A DNA stretch of 20,688 nucleotides from Marvinbryantia sp. (GCA_016297895.1 JAEDFS010000033.1:1-20688); one strand, 5' to 3'. Positions 8,652 to 16,481 are shown, counted from the stretch's first letter. Notes: a model not told the origin generated them from the letters alone. Translations and numbers: made by a program.

Positions 8652-9500
8652 CTATTCACACATCCGGGCGATCAGATCCACCGCATGCTTTCCGGAGAAT
8701 ACCGATACATCCGGATGTTTCTTATAATTCGGAAGCATCTCCAGCGTCAGATAATCACAATAACCGATTTCTTTTAACGCATTTCCTACTTCCTCAAAAT
8801 CCACATCTCCTGCCAGAAGGTCAACAAAAGCCCCCAGCCCTGCCTGATCTCTGCGGTAATCAGATAAATGGATTTTCTTGACATATTTCTTTCCCAGAAT
8901 GCGGATCCAGTCCTCCGGATATCCTGTATAAATGACATTTCCCACATCAAAATAGGCACCCACATAATCTGATCCCACTTCATCCAGAAGACGCTTCATC
9001 TCCAGGGGAGAAAGCAAAAATCGATTCCATACATTTTCAATTCCAATATGTACGTTTGCTTTTTCCGCTTCCGGTGCCAGTCTTCCCAGAGCTTCCCTGC
9101 ATCTGTCATAAGCGATATCATAACGGATTCTTTCCGGTTTGGATGCAAAGTCGCATCCCACATACCCCGGCACAGCCAGAATCGTATCTGCTCCCAACAG
9201 AGCTGCAATTTCTATCTGCTTCTTAATAATATCTTCCGCTTTGCAGCGAACCTTCTCATCATCCGATACCAGATTATTTTCCCACAATGACCAGACGCCC
9301 ACACTCGGGATCTCCAGACCTTCTTCTCTCGCTATATTTCCTATGTCCAGAATCTCTTTTTCTGATGAACTCCGGTTCAGATAACCGCTTTCACTCATCA
9401 CCGGTTCTACCCCGTCATATCCAGCCGTTTTTACCAAATGAAATTTTTCGGAAACATCCGCATCCTCTGTAAAGGAAAACATACTATATCCTGTTTTCAT
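8652..9500 (-). CDS. TIM-barrel sugar epimerase/isomerase (D-tagatose 3-epimerase-like)
   Basis: A 282-residue AP-endonuclease-2-type TIM barrel. The four ligands of a divalent metal site are in the expected places: E155 (in IENVWN), D185 (in YFDVGN), H211 (in KIHLSDY) and E254 (in LTLEM). The first three match the spacing in D-tagatose/D-psicose 3-epimerases closely. Such enzymes move a proton on keto-sugars or keto-cyclitols between C3 and C4 faces or positions. The ATG at 9500 follows GGGAAGGA. It is the last gene of the operon, 37 bases after the dehydrogenase, and no terminator separates it from the rplJ promoter. Substrate unknown; alternatives include an inosose isomerase or a sugar-phosphate epimerase. 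Confidence 0.85.
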   Translation of the reverse strand: MKTGYSMFSFTEDADVSEKFHLVKTAGYDGVEPVMSESGYLNRSSSEKEILDIGNIAREEGLEIPSVGVWSLWENNLVSDDEKVRCKAEDIIKKQIEIAALLGADTILAVPGYVGCDFASKPERIRYDIAYDRCREALGRLAPEAEKANVHIGIENVWNRFLLSPLEMKRLLDEVGSDYVGAYFDVGNVIYTGYPEDWIRILGKKYVKKIHLSDYRRDQAGLGAFVDLLAGDVDFEEVGNALKEIGYCDYLTLEMLPNYKKHPDVSVFSGKHAVDLIARMCE

Positions 9501-9537
9501 TCAGATCCTTCCCTTCTGTCAGATAACTGACTTCTTA

Positions 9538-10545
9538 TTATGAATAGGATACCACGATTTCTCTGCCCTCTTCCAGCGACTGATGCAGTGCTCTTATGGT
9601 ACAGAGCACCTCACGTACCTGCTGCATATTCAGCACCTCAGATGGTTTACCAGAATCAATACAGTTGACAAAATGCTGCAATTCGATGGTATATGCGTCA
9701 TCTTCCTGAATCGGAAGTTTTTTGCTTTCTCCGTCTCCATATACATAGGCCGCCCTTCCTGCTGACGCAACATCTTCCAGATTTTTTCCTGCTTTCATAA
9801 TATACTCAAAGGCTTTTTTACTTCCTGCGATACGAAGCTGCATGGTAAACGGATAGCCTTCCGGCATTTCCAGTATTCCTTCAATCGTTGTGCTGACTCC
9901 GTTGGAAAATGTCAGCATACTGGATACATGGTTCCAGCTTCCGTATTCGTTTTTCTTTCCGGTCGCATATACTTTCTCCGGTTTTCCAAACAGATAGCAG
10001 GCATAATCTATATCATGCAGATGAAGATCGAGAAGTCCTCCTCCGCTGTTTTCTGCTTTCCGATACCACTCACTCCATGCCGGATGCTCGCTTAAACGTG
10101 CTGCATAATAAGATTTTATCTCTCCAAGCACGCCTTTATCCAGCAATCGTTTTGCTTCCACATATTCCGGCCAGAAACGTACAACCTGTCCCACATACAT
10201 GGTCACATGATTTTTCTCTGCAGCATCTATCATACGATCCAGTGATTCTACATTCAGAGTCACCGGTTTTTCGCAGATAATATGTTTGCCCGCATTCGCT
10301 GCCCTTACTGCAAACCGCTCATGAAGGAAAGTCGGAAGACAGATGTCAACCAGATCCATTTCACAATCTTTCACCATTTCATCAAAATCAGCGTAATGTC
10401 TGCAATGAAATTTTTCCGCCAGTTGTACACCTTTTTCCACGTTCTGGTCACAAATTGCCACAAGTGATGCACTTTCCATCTTACTGTATGCGGACGCATG
10501 GGTATCCCCCATAAAACCTGCTCCCACAATCGCTACTTTTATCAT
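9538..10545 (-). CDS. Gfo/Idh/MocA-family NAD(P)-dependent oxidoreductase
   Basis: A 335-residue dehydrogenase. The Rossmann fold begins at once with GAGFMGDTHASAY (residues 8-20). The family EKP motif is at 92-94, with catalytic K93. The C-terminal domain carries GGGLLDLHLHDIDY with D173 and H177, equivalent to the catalytic Asp and His of bacterial inositol dehydrogenase (D172/H176). It should interconvert a ring hydroxyl and ketone on a sugar or cyclitol in the cytoplasm. It lies 18 bases after the permease gene. With two TIM barrels in the same operon, an oxidise-then-isomerise route is likely. Possible substrates include inositols, 3-keto-glycosides and rare hexoses; sequence alone does not decide. 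Confidence 0.9.
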   Translation of the reverse strand: MIKVAIVGAGFMGDTHASAYSKMESASLVAICDQNVEKGVQLAEKFHCRHYADFDEMVKDCEMDLVDICLPTFLHERFAVRAANAGKHIICEKPVTLNVESLDRMIDAAEKNHVTMYVGQVVRFWPEYVEAKRLLDKGVLGEIKSYYAARLSEHPAWSEWYRKAENSGGGLLDLHLHDIDYACYLFGKPEKVYATGKKNEYGSWNHVSSMLTFSNGVSTTIEGILEMPEGYPFTMQLRIAGSKKAFEYIMKAGKNLEDVASAGRAAYVYGDGESKKLPIQEDDAYTIELQHFVNCIDSGKPSEVLNMQQVREVLCTIRALHQSLEEGREIVVSYS

Positions 10546-10563
10546 ATATACGATCCTTTCTTA

Positions 10564-11523
10564 TTATGAACGTTTCATGTTATTGTAGTTACTCAGTACC
10601 ACTGCGCAGACAATGATCACACCGGTAATGATCGTCTGTACATAGGTTTCCACTTTCAGAATGTTCATGGCATTACTGATCACACCCATCAGAATACAAC
10701 CTAAAAATGCTCCTGTAACGGTTCCTTTTCCTCCGTCGAAAGTCACACCGCCAATAATAGCTGCTGTCAGTGCATTGGTCTCATATCCGGAACCAGCATT
10801 CGCTGTAATAGAATCAATTCTGGAAGAAAAGACAATGGCCGCAATCGAGCAGAACAGACCTGCTATTCCGTACATGATCGCTTTGTATTTTGTTACATGG
10901 ATACCGGAAAGAAAAGCTGTCTTTTCATTTCCTCCGATACAGGTAAGTCTTCTTCCGAACTTCGTATAATTCATAAGAATATAAGATACAACTATTACAA
11001 TGGCAAGAACAAACAGCATCACCGGGAAAAAGCCTGCGATTTTTGTCTTTCCGATAAAGTTGAATGCCCCGTCAAAGCTCATGATCCTTCCGCCTGATAT
11101 AGTCAGCGCAAGACCGTAAAAGATCTGACTGGTTCCCAGAGTAATAATCAATGGGATACATTTGCTTTTTGCAATAATCACACCATTTAATAATCCTCCG
11201 GCCATTCCTACAACCACTCCCGCAAGCACTGCAAGGGGGACACTGTATCCAAGAGACAGAACCTGTGCTATGGTAACACCGGACAACACCATCAGGTTAC
11301 CAATCGAAAGGTCAACCCCTCCTCCGATCAGAAGGATACTCATGGCCATAGTTAAAATTCCTGTTACGGAAATCTGCTGCAGAATTGTGATCATATTTTT
11401 CACTGCAATAAATTTCGGGTTAATACAGGATACCACTGCAATGATAACGACAATAACAATTGCAAGTAATACTCTCTGATCCTTAAAAATACTTTTTTTC
11501 ACTGCTCCGCTGTTTTTACTCAT
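10564..11523 (-). CDS. ABC sugar transporter permease (RbsC/XylH type)
   Basis: A 319-residue inner-membrane permease of the BPD_transp_2 class, forming a homodimer channel for sugar import. It has a positively charged N-terminus and then about nine to ten hydrophobic segments. Family motifs are GGGVDLSIGN (about 67-76) and AIIGGVTFDGGKGTVTGAFLG near the C-terminus, the latter a variant of IGGTSLxGGxG. Its start codon overlaps the end of the ATPase gene by 8 bases, indicating translational coupling. Only one permease gene is present, as expected for RbsABC-type systems. Confidence 0.94.
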   Translation of the reverse strand: MSKNSGAVKKSIFKDQRVLLAIVIVVIIAVVSCINPKFIAVKNMITILQQISVTGILTMAMSILLIGGGVDLSIGNLMVLSGVTIAQVLSLGYSVPLAVLAGVVVGMAGGLLNGVIIAKSKCIPLIITLGTSQIFYGLALTISGGRIMSFDGAFNFIGKTKIAGFFPVMLFVLAIVIVVSYILMNYTKFGRRLTCIGGNEKTAFLSGIHVTKYKAIMYGIAGLFCSIAAIVFSSRIDSITANAGSGYETNALTAAIIGGVTFDGGKGTVTGAFLGCILMGVISNAMNILKVETYVQTIITGVIIVCAVVLSNYNNMKRS

Positions 11524-13039
11524 GTTTTTTTACTCCTAACGCTCTTTTAATAATTTCCTGTTCATTGATGTCATCCCCGGTCAGTTCTCCGTCAATGGCT
11601 CCGTCGCGGATCACCAGCACCCGGTCACTCATGGAGATCAGTTCCGGCATATCCGAGCTGATCATAATGATACATTTTCCCTGAGCCGTCAATTTCGACA
11701 TTTGTTTATAAAACTCTGCTTTTGCATTTACATCAATTCCACGTGTAGGTTCATCAAAAATATAAATATCCTGATCGGCAAACAGCCATTTCCCCAAAAC
11801 CACTTTCTGCTGGTTTCCTCCGGAAAGATAAATAGTTTCTGTCCAGATAGACGGGGTCTTTACATGAAGGTCTTTGATAATCCCTTCCACAAGCGGCGGA
11901 TGATTCCTGATATTGACAAACCATCCTTTTATTTTGTTTCTCAAACCTATGATTGTAGTATTTTCCAGGACACTGCCACCAAGCATCAGACCAAGCTTCT
12001 GTCTGTCCTCTGTGATATGGGCAAAACCACACTCAATACTGTCAGACGGATTACGGATCTCTACTTCTTTCCCATTGATCCTAATGGTTCCCGCATATTT
12101 TGGATCCGCTCCCGTAATGGCGCGGACGATTTCCGTACGTCCTGCCCCCACCATTCCGGAAAATCCCAGAATTTCTCCCTTATGTACCTGAAAACTGATC
12201 TTCGGACTGTCTTTTGTCAGCTGAAGATCCTTCACCTCCAGCATCACATCTCCGATCTCACACTTTTCTTTTTCATAAAACGTATCCACCGGACGACCTA
12301 CCATGTCGCTGGTGATCACAGCAATAGAAAGGTCTCTGTTTTCATTGGTATATGTATTGATAACCTGACCGTCACGAATAATGGTGACACGATCTGCGAT
12401 CTGTACTACTTCCCTTAAGTAATGAGAAATATATATGATTCCGATTCCCTTATCGGCAATTTTCTCTGCTAAATCCAATACCTTTGCCGCATCTTCCACA
12501 TTAAACATTGAGGTTGGCTCATCCATGATCAAAATCTTCGGTTCTGCGGAAAGAGCTTTTAATATTTTTACAAACTGCTGATCTGATACGGACAGATCTT
12601 CAATTTTTGTATCCGGATCGATCTCTATTCCCAGACTCTTCATCTGATTGACCGTATCCGTTCTCATTTTCTTAAAATCAACAAATCCAAATTTTTTTAC
12701 TTCTTCATTTCCTATATAGATATTTTCATACACATTCATGGAAGGTACCAGATCATTTTCCTGGTACACAATATTGATTCCCAGTTCCTTTGAAAGCGTC
12801 GGAGTCAATGTACTGTATTCTTTTCCATTCAGGCAGATGGTACCGCTGGTTGGCATATATGCTCCGCTGAGTACCTTCATCAGTGTAGATTTTCCTGCAC
12901 CATTTTCCCCGACCAGACAATGAATCTCTCCCTCATAAAGGTCAAAAGAGATTCCTGACAGTGCATACACACCGGAAAACTCTTTTTTAATATCTTTCAT
13001 TTCCAGTATCGGTCTGGTATTTGCGTAATCTATTTTCAA
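11516..13039 (-). CDS. ABC sugar transporter ATPase with two nucleotide-binding domains (RbsA/MglA type)
   Basis: About 507 residues with two fused ATPase domains. Domain 1 has Walker A GENGAGKST (about 44-52), signature LSVSDQQ (149-155) and Walker B ILIMDEP (169-175). Domain 2 has GMVGAGRTE (295-303), where Walker A has lost its lysine as is normal in this family. It also has LSGGNQQ (405-411) and Walker B IYIFDEP (425-431). I prefer a TTG start at 13039: GGAGG lies exactly 8 bases upstream. The in-frame ATG at 13054 overlaps that ribosome binding site and has none of its own. The alternative adds five residues. It powers the transporter with the adjacent permease and binding protein. Confidence 0.93.
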   Translation of the reverse strand: MKIDYANTRPILEMKDIKKEFSGVYALSGISFDLYEGEIHCLVGENGAGKSTLMKVLSGAYMPTSGTICLNGKEYSTLTPTLSKELGINIVYQENDLVPSMNVYENIYIGNEEVKKFGFVDFKKMRTDTVNQMKSLGIEIDPDTKIEDLSVSDQQFVKILKALSAEPKILIMDEPTSMFNVEDAAKVLDLAEKIADKGIGIIYISHYLREVVQIADRVTIIRDGQVINTYTNENRDLSIAVITSDMVGRPVDTFYEKEKCEIGDVMLEVKDLQLTKDSPKISFQVHKGEILGFSGMVGAGRTEIVRAITGADPKYAGTIRINGKEVEIRNPSDSIECGFAHITEDRQKLGLMLGGSVLENTTIIGLRNKIKGWFVNIRNHPPLVEGIIKDLHVKTPSIWTETIYLSGGNQQKVVLGKWLFADQDIYIFDEPTRGIDVNAKAEFYKQMSKLTAQGKCIIMISSDMPELISMSDRVLVIRDGAIDGELTGDDINEQEIIKRALGVKKHE

Positions 13040-13059
13040 AGGATGCACCTCCATAACAG

Positions 13060-13087
13060 GTAAGGAGCCGCTTGCACAGCTCCTTAC
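13060..13087 (-). other. Intercistronic stem-loop between binding-protein and ATPase genes
   Basis: A perfect 9-bp inverted repeat (GTAAGGAGC and GCTCCTTAC, 10-base loop) starts 13 bases after the substrate-binding-protein stop codon. No T-tract follows, so it is not an intrinsic terminator. Such hairpins often protect the upstream message and raise binding-protein levels relative to the membrane subunits; that role is inferred here. Confidence 0.7.
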
Positions 13088-13100
13088 AGATTGTCTCTAA

Positions 13101-14081
13101 TTATTCTCCGTATACATAGTTGTAAGCTGACTCATAATCATCCCATGCAATATAAGCAGATGTATCATCAGCAGATACCGGAATAACCGGAAGAGATGTG
13201 AATTTTTCAGCCGGTTCTGTTCCTTCTACTACATAATCATATAAATTCTTGAATGTCTGGATACCCTGTACAGATACCGGAGCCGTCATGTTTGCTGCTT
13301 CTACACCGCTTTCCAGTAATTCATATCCGTCCGGTGATCCGCCTGTAGATACGATCGGAATATCTGTCATATCGTTATCTTCCAGTGCCTGATAGCATCC
13401 CTGAGCCATCATATCGTTGTTTGCAAAGATGTAATCAAATTCTTCACCTGAGGAGATCAGGTCTGTAGTACAGTTATAAGCCTTATCTGTCAGCCAGTCA
13501 CCGTGAAGTGTAGCTACTACTTCCACGCTGTCACCAAACTCTTCCAGTGCACGGTCTACACCTTCCTGATATTTCTCATATACACCTGCACCCTCCTGTC
13601 CTGCACAGAAGAATACTTTTGCACCCGGTTTTGCTTCTGCAATATATTTGATTGCATTGTAACCGATCTGATCATATTCACATGCAACAGATGCGATGTA
13701 ATCGCCCGGATCATCAATATCCATAGCGAAGTTTTCCACTGTTACAGGAATACCTGCTTCATTTGCCATCTTAACCAGCTGTGCACCCTGCTCTGTAGAG
13801 ATCGGGAAAATGGAAATACCATCTACTTCCTGCTGGATCAAAGATTCCATTGCTGTTACAGATTCTTCCAGACTGTTCTTGGAATCCAGGACAACCGCTT
13901 CCACGCCTGCCTGCTCTGCTGCATATTCAAATGCATTTGCAGAATACTCATTCCAGATATCTGTCATATCATATGCGATATATCCGAATGTGTATTCTTT
14001 GTTCTCCTCTGCCATAGCTGCGGAGCCTGCAGTTGCTGCCATAGCCACTGCCATTGTAAGGGTAACTAATTTCTTGTTCAT
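13101..14081 (-). CDS. Sugar ABC transporter substrate-binding protein (RbsB-like, periplasmic-binding-protein 4 type)
   Basis: A 326-residue secreted solute-binding protein. It has a signal peptide (KK, hydrophobic Ala/Met/Val core, cleavage likely after AMA at about residue 24), then a type I two-lobed binding fold. The NNDMMAQG motif typical of RbsB-like proteins is present, where the family has NDxMAxG. The signal peptide has no lipobox cysteine. That is unusual for a Gram-positive binding protein, which is normally lipid-anchored. The mature chain is acidic and rich in Tyr and Asp. The ATG at 14081 has GGAGG 8 bases upstream, the best ribosome binding site in the operon, consistent with high expression. 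Ligand unknown; RbsB relatives bind pentoses, hexoses, polyols or inositols. Confidence 0.93.
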   Translation of the reverse strand: MNKKLVTLTMAVAMAATAGSAAMAEENKEYTFGYIAYDMTDIWNEYSANAFEYAAEQAGVEAVVLDSKNSLEESVTAMESLIQQEVDGISIFPISTEQGAQLVKMANEAGIPVTVENFAMDIDDPGDYIASVACEYDQIGYNAIKYIAEAKPGAKVFFCAGQEGAGVYEKYQEGVDRALEEFGDSVEVVATLHGDWLTDKAYNCTTDLISSGEEFDYIFANNDMMAQGCYQALEDNDMTDIPIVSTGGSPDGYELLESGVEAANMTAPVSVQGIQTFKNLYDYVVEGTEPAEKFTSLPVIPVSADDTSAYIAWDDYESAYNYVYGE

Positions 14082-14130
14082 TCTTTTTTCCTCCTTTTAT
14101 TTATATCAACACACTTAACGTGTTTGATTC

Positions 14131-14946
14131 TCACAAAACAAATCCCTGTTTTTTCAGGTATTCTGCCGAGGTCTTTACAGCCTTATTGACATTTTCCAGG
14201 CTTCCTGCTCCATCCGGTGTAAACTCGATTTCAATACTGAAGGGACAGGTATTCTGTGTTTCTTCCAATTTGCGGAAGATCTCAGGGAAATTTACATATC
14301 CTTCTCCCAGTGCCGGAAAATTCCATTCTTTCTTTTCACCCGCTTTATCCTTCAGGTGCATGTAAGCAAGATCCTCATCGCAATCATCCATATCTGCTTC
14401 CGGAATCACATCTCCGTAAAAAATAGCATTGGCTGTATCATAATTGATCTTGACCCACTTTGAATTCACAGCATCGGTAATTTCTTTTAAAATATTTCCG
14501 GTACAGTGTTCTCCATGAATCTCCAGCACCAATGTCATCTGATATTTTTCCAGATATGGGATCAGAGATTTTAAATGTTCACAGAGTATCTGATTTCCTG
14601 TGGTCTGCCTGTCCTTCAGATGTGCTTCTCCCACGGAACTGACAATATAATCACAACCGAAGAAATGTGCCAGTTCGATATTCTCAATAAAATCCGGGAG
14701 ACGTTCCTCATCCATCAGATTACAATGTCCGCTCATAGAAAAGGGAATCAGATCCAGCTCCTCCATTTTCTTTTTCAGACCCAGCAGGTAAGAAAATGAC
14801 TGGGTCGGGAACACATGCTCTGTCCACCCCTTGGTCGCTGTCAATTCCACATAATGAAAACCTGCTGCATGGATTCCTTCCAGTGCTTCTTCAATGGAAT
14901 ATCCATGATAACAATTTGAATTCACAGCAATGATTCTTTTCTCCAT
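14131..14946 (-). CDS. TIM-barrel sugar isomerase/epimerase family protein (IolE/IolI/hydroxypyruvate-isomerase-like)
   Basis: A 271-residue AP-endonuclease-2-type TIM barrel, distinct from the one at the operon's end. The putative metal ligands are E142 (in LEIHGEH), D170 (in NYDTAN), H197 (in YMHLKDK) and E239 or E241 (in IEIEF). GEGYVNFPEIF before the last strand is typical of this superfamily. The start ATG lies 2 bases after the ROK stop codon, so the two are translationally coupled. The barrel could be an isomerase, epimerase or dehydratase for the keto-product of the dehydrogenase. The superfamily is too diverse to name the reaction from sequence alone. Confidence 0.84.
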   Translation of the reverse strand: MEKRIIAVNSNCYHGYSIEEALEGIHAAGFHYVELTATKGWTEHVFPTQSFSYLLGLKKKMEELDLIPFSMSGHCNLMDEERLPDFIENIELAHFFGCDYIVSSVGEAHLKDRQTTGNQILCEHLKSLIPYLEKYQMTLVLEIHGEHCTGNILKEITDAVNSKWVKINYDTANAIFYGDVIPEADMDDCDEDLAYMHLKDKAGEKKEWNFPALGEGYVNFPEIFRKLEETQNTCPFSIEIEFTPDGAGSLENVNKAVKTSAEYLKKQGFVL

Positions 14947-14948
14947 AA

Positions 14949-16148
14949 TTACCCCGTTTCCTCCTGTTCATCCAACTCAACAAATTCAAAACACTGATCC
15001 AGGAAATAGTGTACCGCTCCATCCAACACTGCGTACTGATCCAGATCAGAATACACAATTTCCGTATTATTTACAAACTGCCAAAATCCGGTGCCGACAA
15101 TATCTTTTCGGATACAGTTCAAAAAACAATCTCCCAGTTCACGCCCTGCTCCCCCAATCACAATACGTTCTACATGAAGTATCGTAATTAAATTGCCAAG
15201 TGCGTAACTCATATCCTCTGACATATCATTCAGCATTTCTTTTGCAGCCTCATTCCCCTGTAAAGCCAGTCTTTTAATGTCCCCAAAAGTCAGCTTCTCC
15301 GGAATCTCATCTTTTCCTTGCGGATCATATTTTCGACTGACCTCCATCAGTCGCTGACGAATCCCCTTTTCACCGATCTCATTCTCCAGACATCGGTTTT
15401 TCTGACCTTCTCCTTTCCTGCCGATTGAGAAAGAACCAAACTGTGTTGTCAGTCCCACCGGTCCGCCCAGCAGATTCCCATTTAACACAAATGCAGCACC
15501 CACGCCTTCATTCATGTTAATGTATACGAAATCTTCATCGATTGGGAAAGATCCATGTACTTTTTCCGCATAAGCCAGACAAGCTGTATCATTGAAGTAA
15601 AAATGTCTGGTATACGGGAAACGCCGCTCTGCCCTCTCAAAAAAATTCTCTGTGATCGTTTCATCCAAAACAGCGGATATCAGCTGATTATGATCCCTGT
15701 CTATCATCGCAGGCAAAATCCAACAGACTGCCAGAATGCAGGTGTGAACACATTCTTTGCGTATATACTGTTCCAGAAATGCAAACAGTTCTTCCTGTGA
15801 ATTTTTTGTTATATGCGAAGCAATCTCTTCCACGCAGCTGATCTGAGTGGAAAGGTCTGCTTTTGCAATCTGCACAAATTTTTTATCCAGATTAACACTC
15901 AGGATACTGTACTTTCTGGTATTCGGAAAAAGTGATGTCGGTCGACGCCCCTGTGTATGCTTTACATCAGTCAGAGTTCCACCATCTTCCACATATCCTT
16001 CTCTGATCAATTCATCTACCAAAATGGATACTGTTGTTTTACTGTAACAGCATTTTTTTGCCAGCCTAATACGCGAAATGCCCGGACAGGAAAGTATTTC
16101 AGATAATATCTTTTTCTTATTTTCCTCTTTCATTTCTTGCTGATTCAT
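14949..16148 (-). CDS. ROK-family transcriptional repressor (XylR/NagC-like)
   Basis: 399 residues. The winged helix-turn-helix is at about 12-75 (SRIRLAKKCCYSKTTVSILVDELIREG), with the GRRPTSL wing seen in XylR-type repressors. A ROK sugar-sensing domain follows. N186-D187 of the sugar site and GGAG near 332 are kept. The N-terminal phosphate-binding DxGGT is replaced by a stretch around NLDKKF. The zinc motif CxCGxxGC is reduced to a single cysteine (C253), and the histidine of GEIGH is a serine (S239). Sugar kinase activity is therefore very unlikely; it should be a ligand-responsive repressor. It is first in the operon, behind a promoter and dyad operator that it probably recognises. The ATG at 16148 follows AGAGGA by 8 bases. 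Confidence 0.92.
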   Translation of the reverse strand: MNQQEMKEENKKKILSEILSCPGISRIRLAKKCCYSKTTVSILVDELIREGYVEDGGTLTDVKHTQGRRPTSLFPNTRKYSILSVNLDKKFVQIAKADLSTQISCVEEIASHITKNSQEELFAFLEQYIRKECVHTCILAVCWILPAMIDRDHNQLISAVLDETITENFFERAERRFPYTRHFYFNDTACLAYAEKVHGSFPIDEDFVYINMNEGVGAAFVLNGNLLGGPVGLTTQFGSFSIGRKGEGQKNRCLENEIGEKGIRQRLMEVSRKYDPQGKDEIPEKLTFGDIKRLALQGNEAAKEMLNDMSEDMSYALGNLITILHVERIVIGGAGRELGDCFLNCIRKDIVGTGFWQFVNNTEIVYSDLDQYAVLDGAVHYFLDQCFEFVELDEQEETG

Positions 16149-16170
16149 GTCACATATCCTCTGCTCTATT

Positions 16171-16193
16171 TAGTTTGTCCAATGGATTAACTA
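16171..16193. promoter_or_regulatory. 23-bp dyad, probable ROK operator
   Basis: A near-perfect palindrome: TAGTT, two bases, TCCA, central A, TGGA, two bases, AACTA. Nine of eleven base pairs are symmetric. It starts at the predicted +1 of the operon promoter and ends 22 bases before the ROK start codon. Bound repressor would block initiation or early elongation. The outer TAGTT/AACTA resembles the TTAGTTTG/CAAACTAA arms of XylR boxes. Binding by the adjacent ROK protein is inference from position and symmetry. Confidence 0.8.
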
Positions 16194-16199
16194 TGTTAG

Positions 16200-16228
16200 A
16201 ATATATCATATCTCAGCAATTTTTGCAA
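16200..16228 (-). promoter_or_regulatory. Sigma-A-type promoter of the carbohydrate operon
   Basis: On the minus strand, -35 TTGCAA (16223-16228), a 17-base spacer and -10 TATATT (16200-16205), with a TG one base upstream of the -10. Predicted start near 16193, at the edge of the dyad operator. I saw no clear CcpA cre box nearby. Confidence 0.83.
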
Positions 16229-16357
16229 TATACTTTCTAATAACGTGAAAATTTTTATGTAATTTGCATAATTTTGTTCATTATTTTTGTAAAAAAAACA
16301 GTAGATGCCGCAGCAGCAAAATCCACCATTTTTCATTTTTGGATCCAATACGTAATC

Positions 16358-16390
16358 AAAAAAGCCACTATCTTTTCTGATAATGGCTTT
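16358..16390 (-). terminator. Intrinsic terminator of the small unit upstream of the ROK operon
   Basis: On the minus strand a 12-bp stem (AAAGCCATTATC with GATAGTGGCTTT, one G-U pair) has a 6-base loop and runs into a T-tract. The wobble pair forms only on the minus strand; the plus strand would have an A-C mismatch. It ends the transcript predicted to start near 16784 and insulates the ROK promoter from it. Confidence 0.83.
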
Positions 16391-16481
16391 CTTTCATATT
16401 TATTTGTATAATTCGTAATTATAATCGGAGGTTTCTTTCCTGCTGTCTATCTGAATTATGATTTATCTTATATTATTTAAA

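Noticed and set aside
11702..12418. Plus-strand 238-codon open frame opposite the ABC ATPase
   Set aside because: Antisense to intact Walker and signature motifs; no recognisable product.
13503..14069. Plus-strand 188-codon open frame rich in Cys and Phe opposite the substrate-binding protein
   Set aside because: It is a shadow of the binding-protein codons with no start signals; the minus-strand gene is unambiguous.
14082..14130. Internal promoter or terminator between the first TIM-barrel gene and the binding-protein gene
   Set aside because: Only a weak 5-bp AACAC/GTGTT repeat is present, with no convincing -35/-10 pair and no T-tract.
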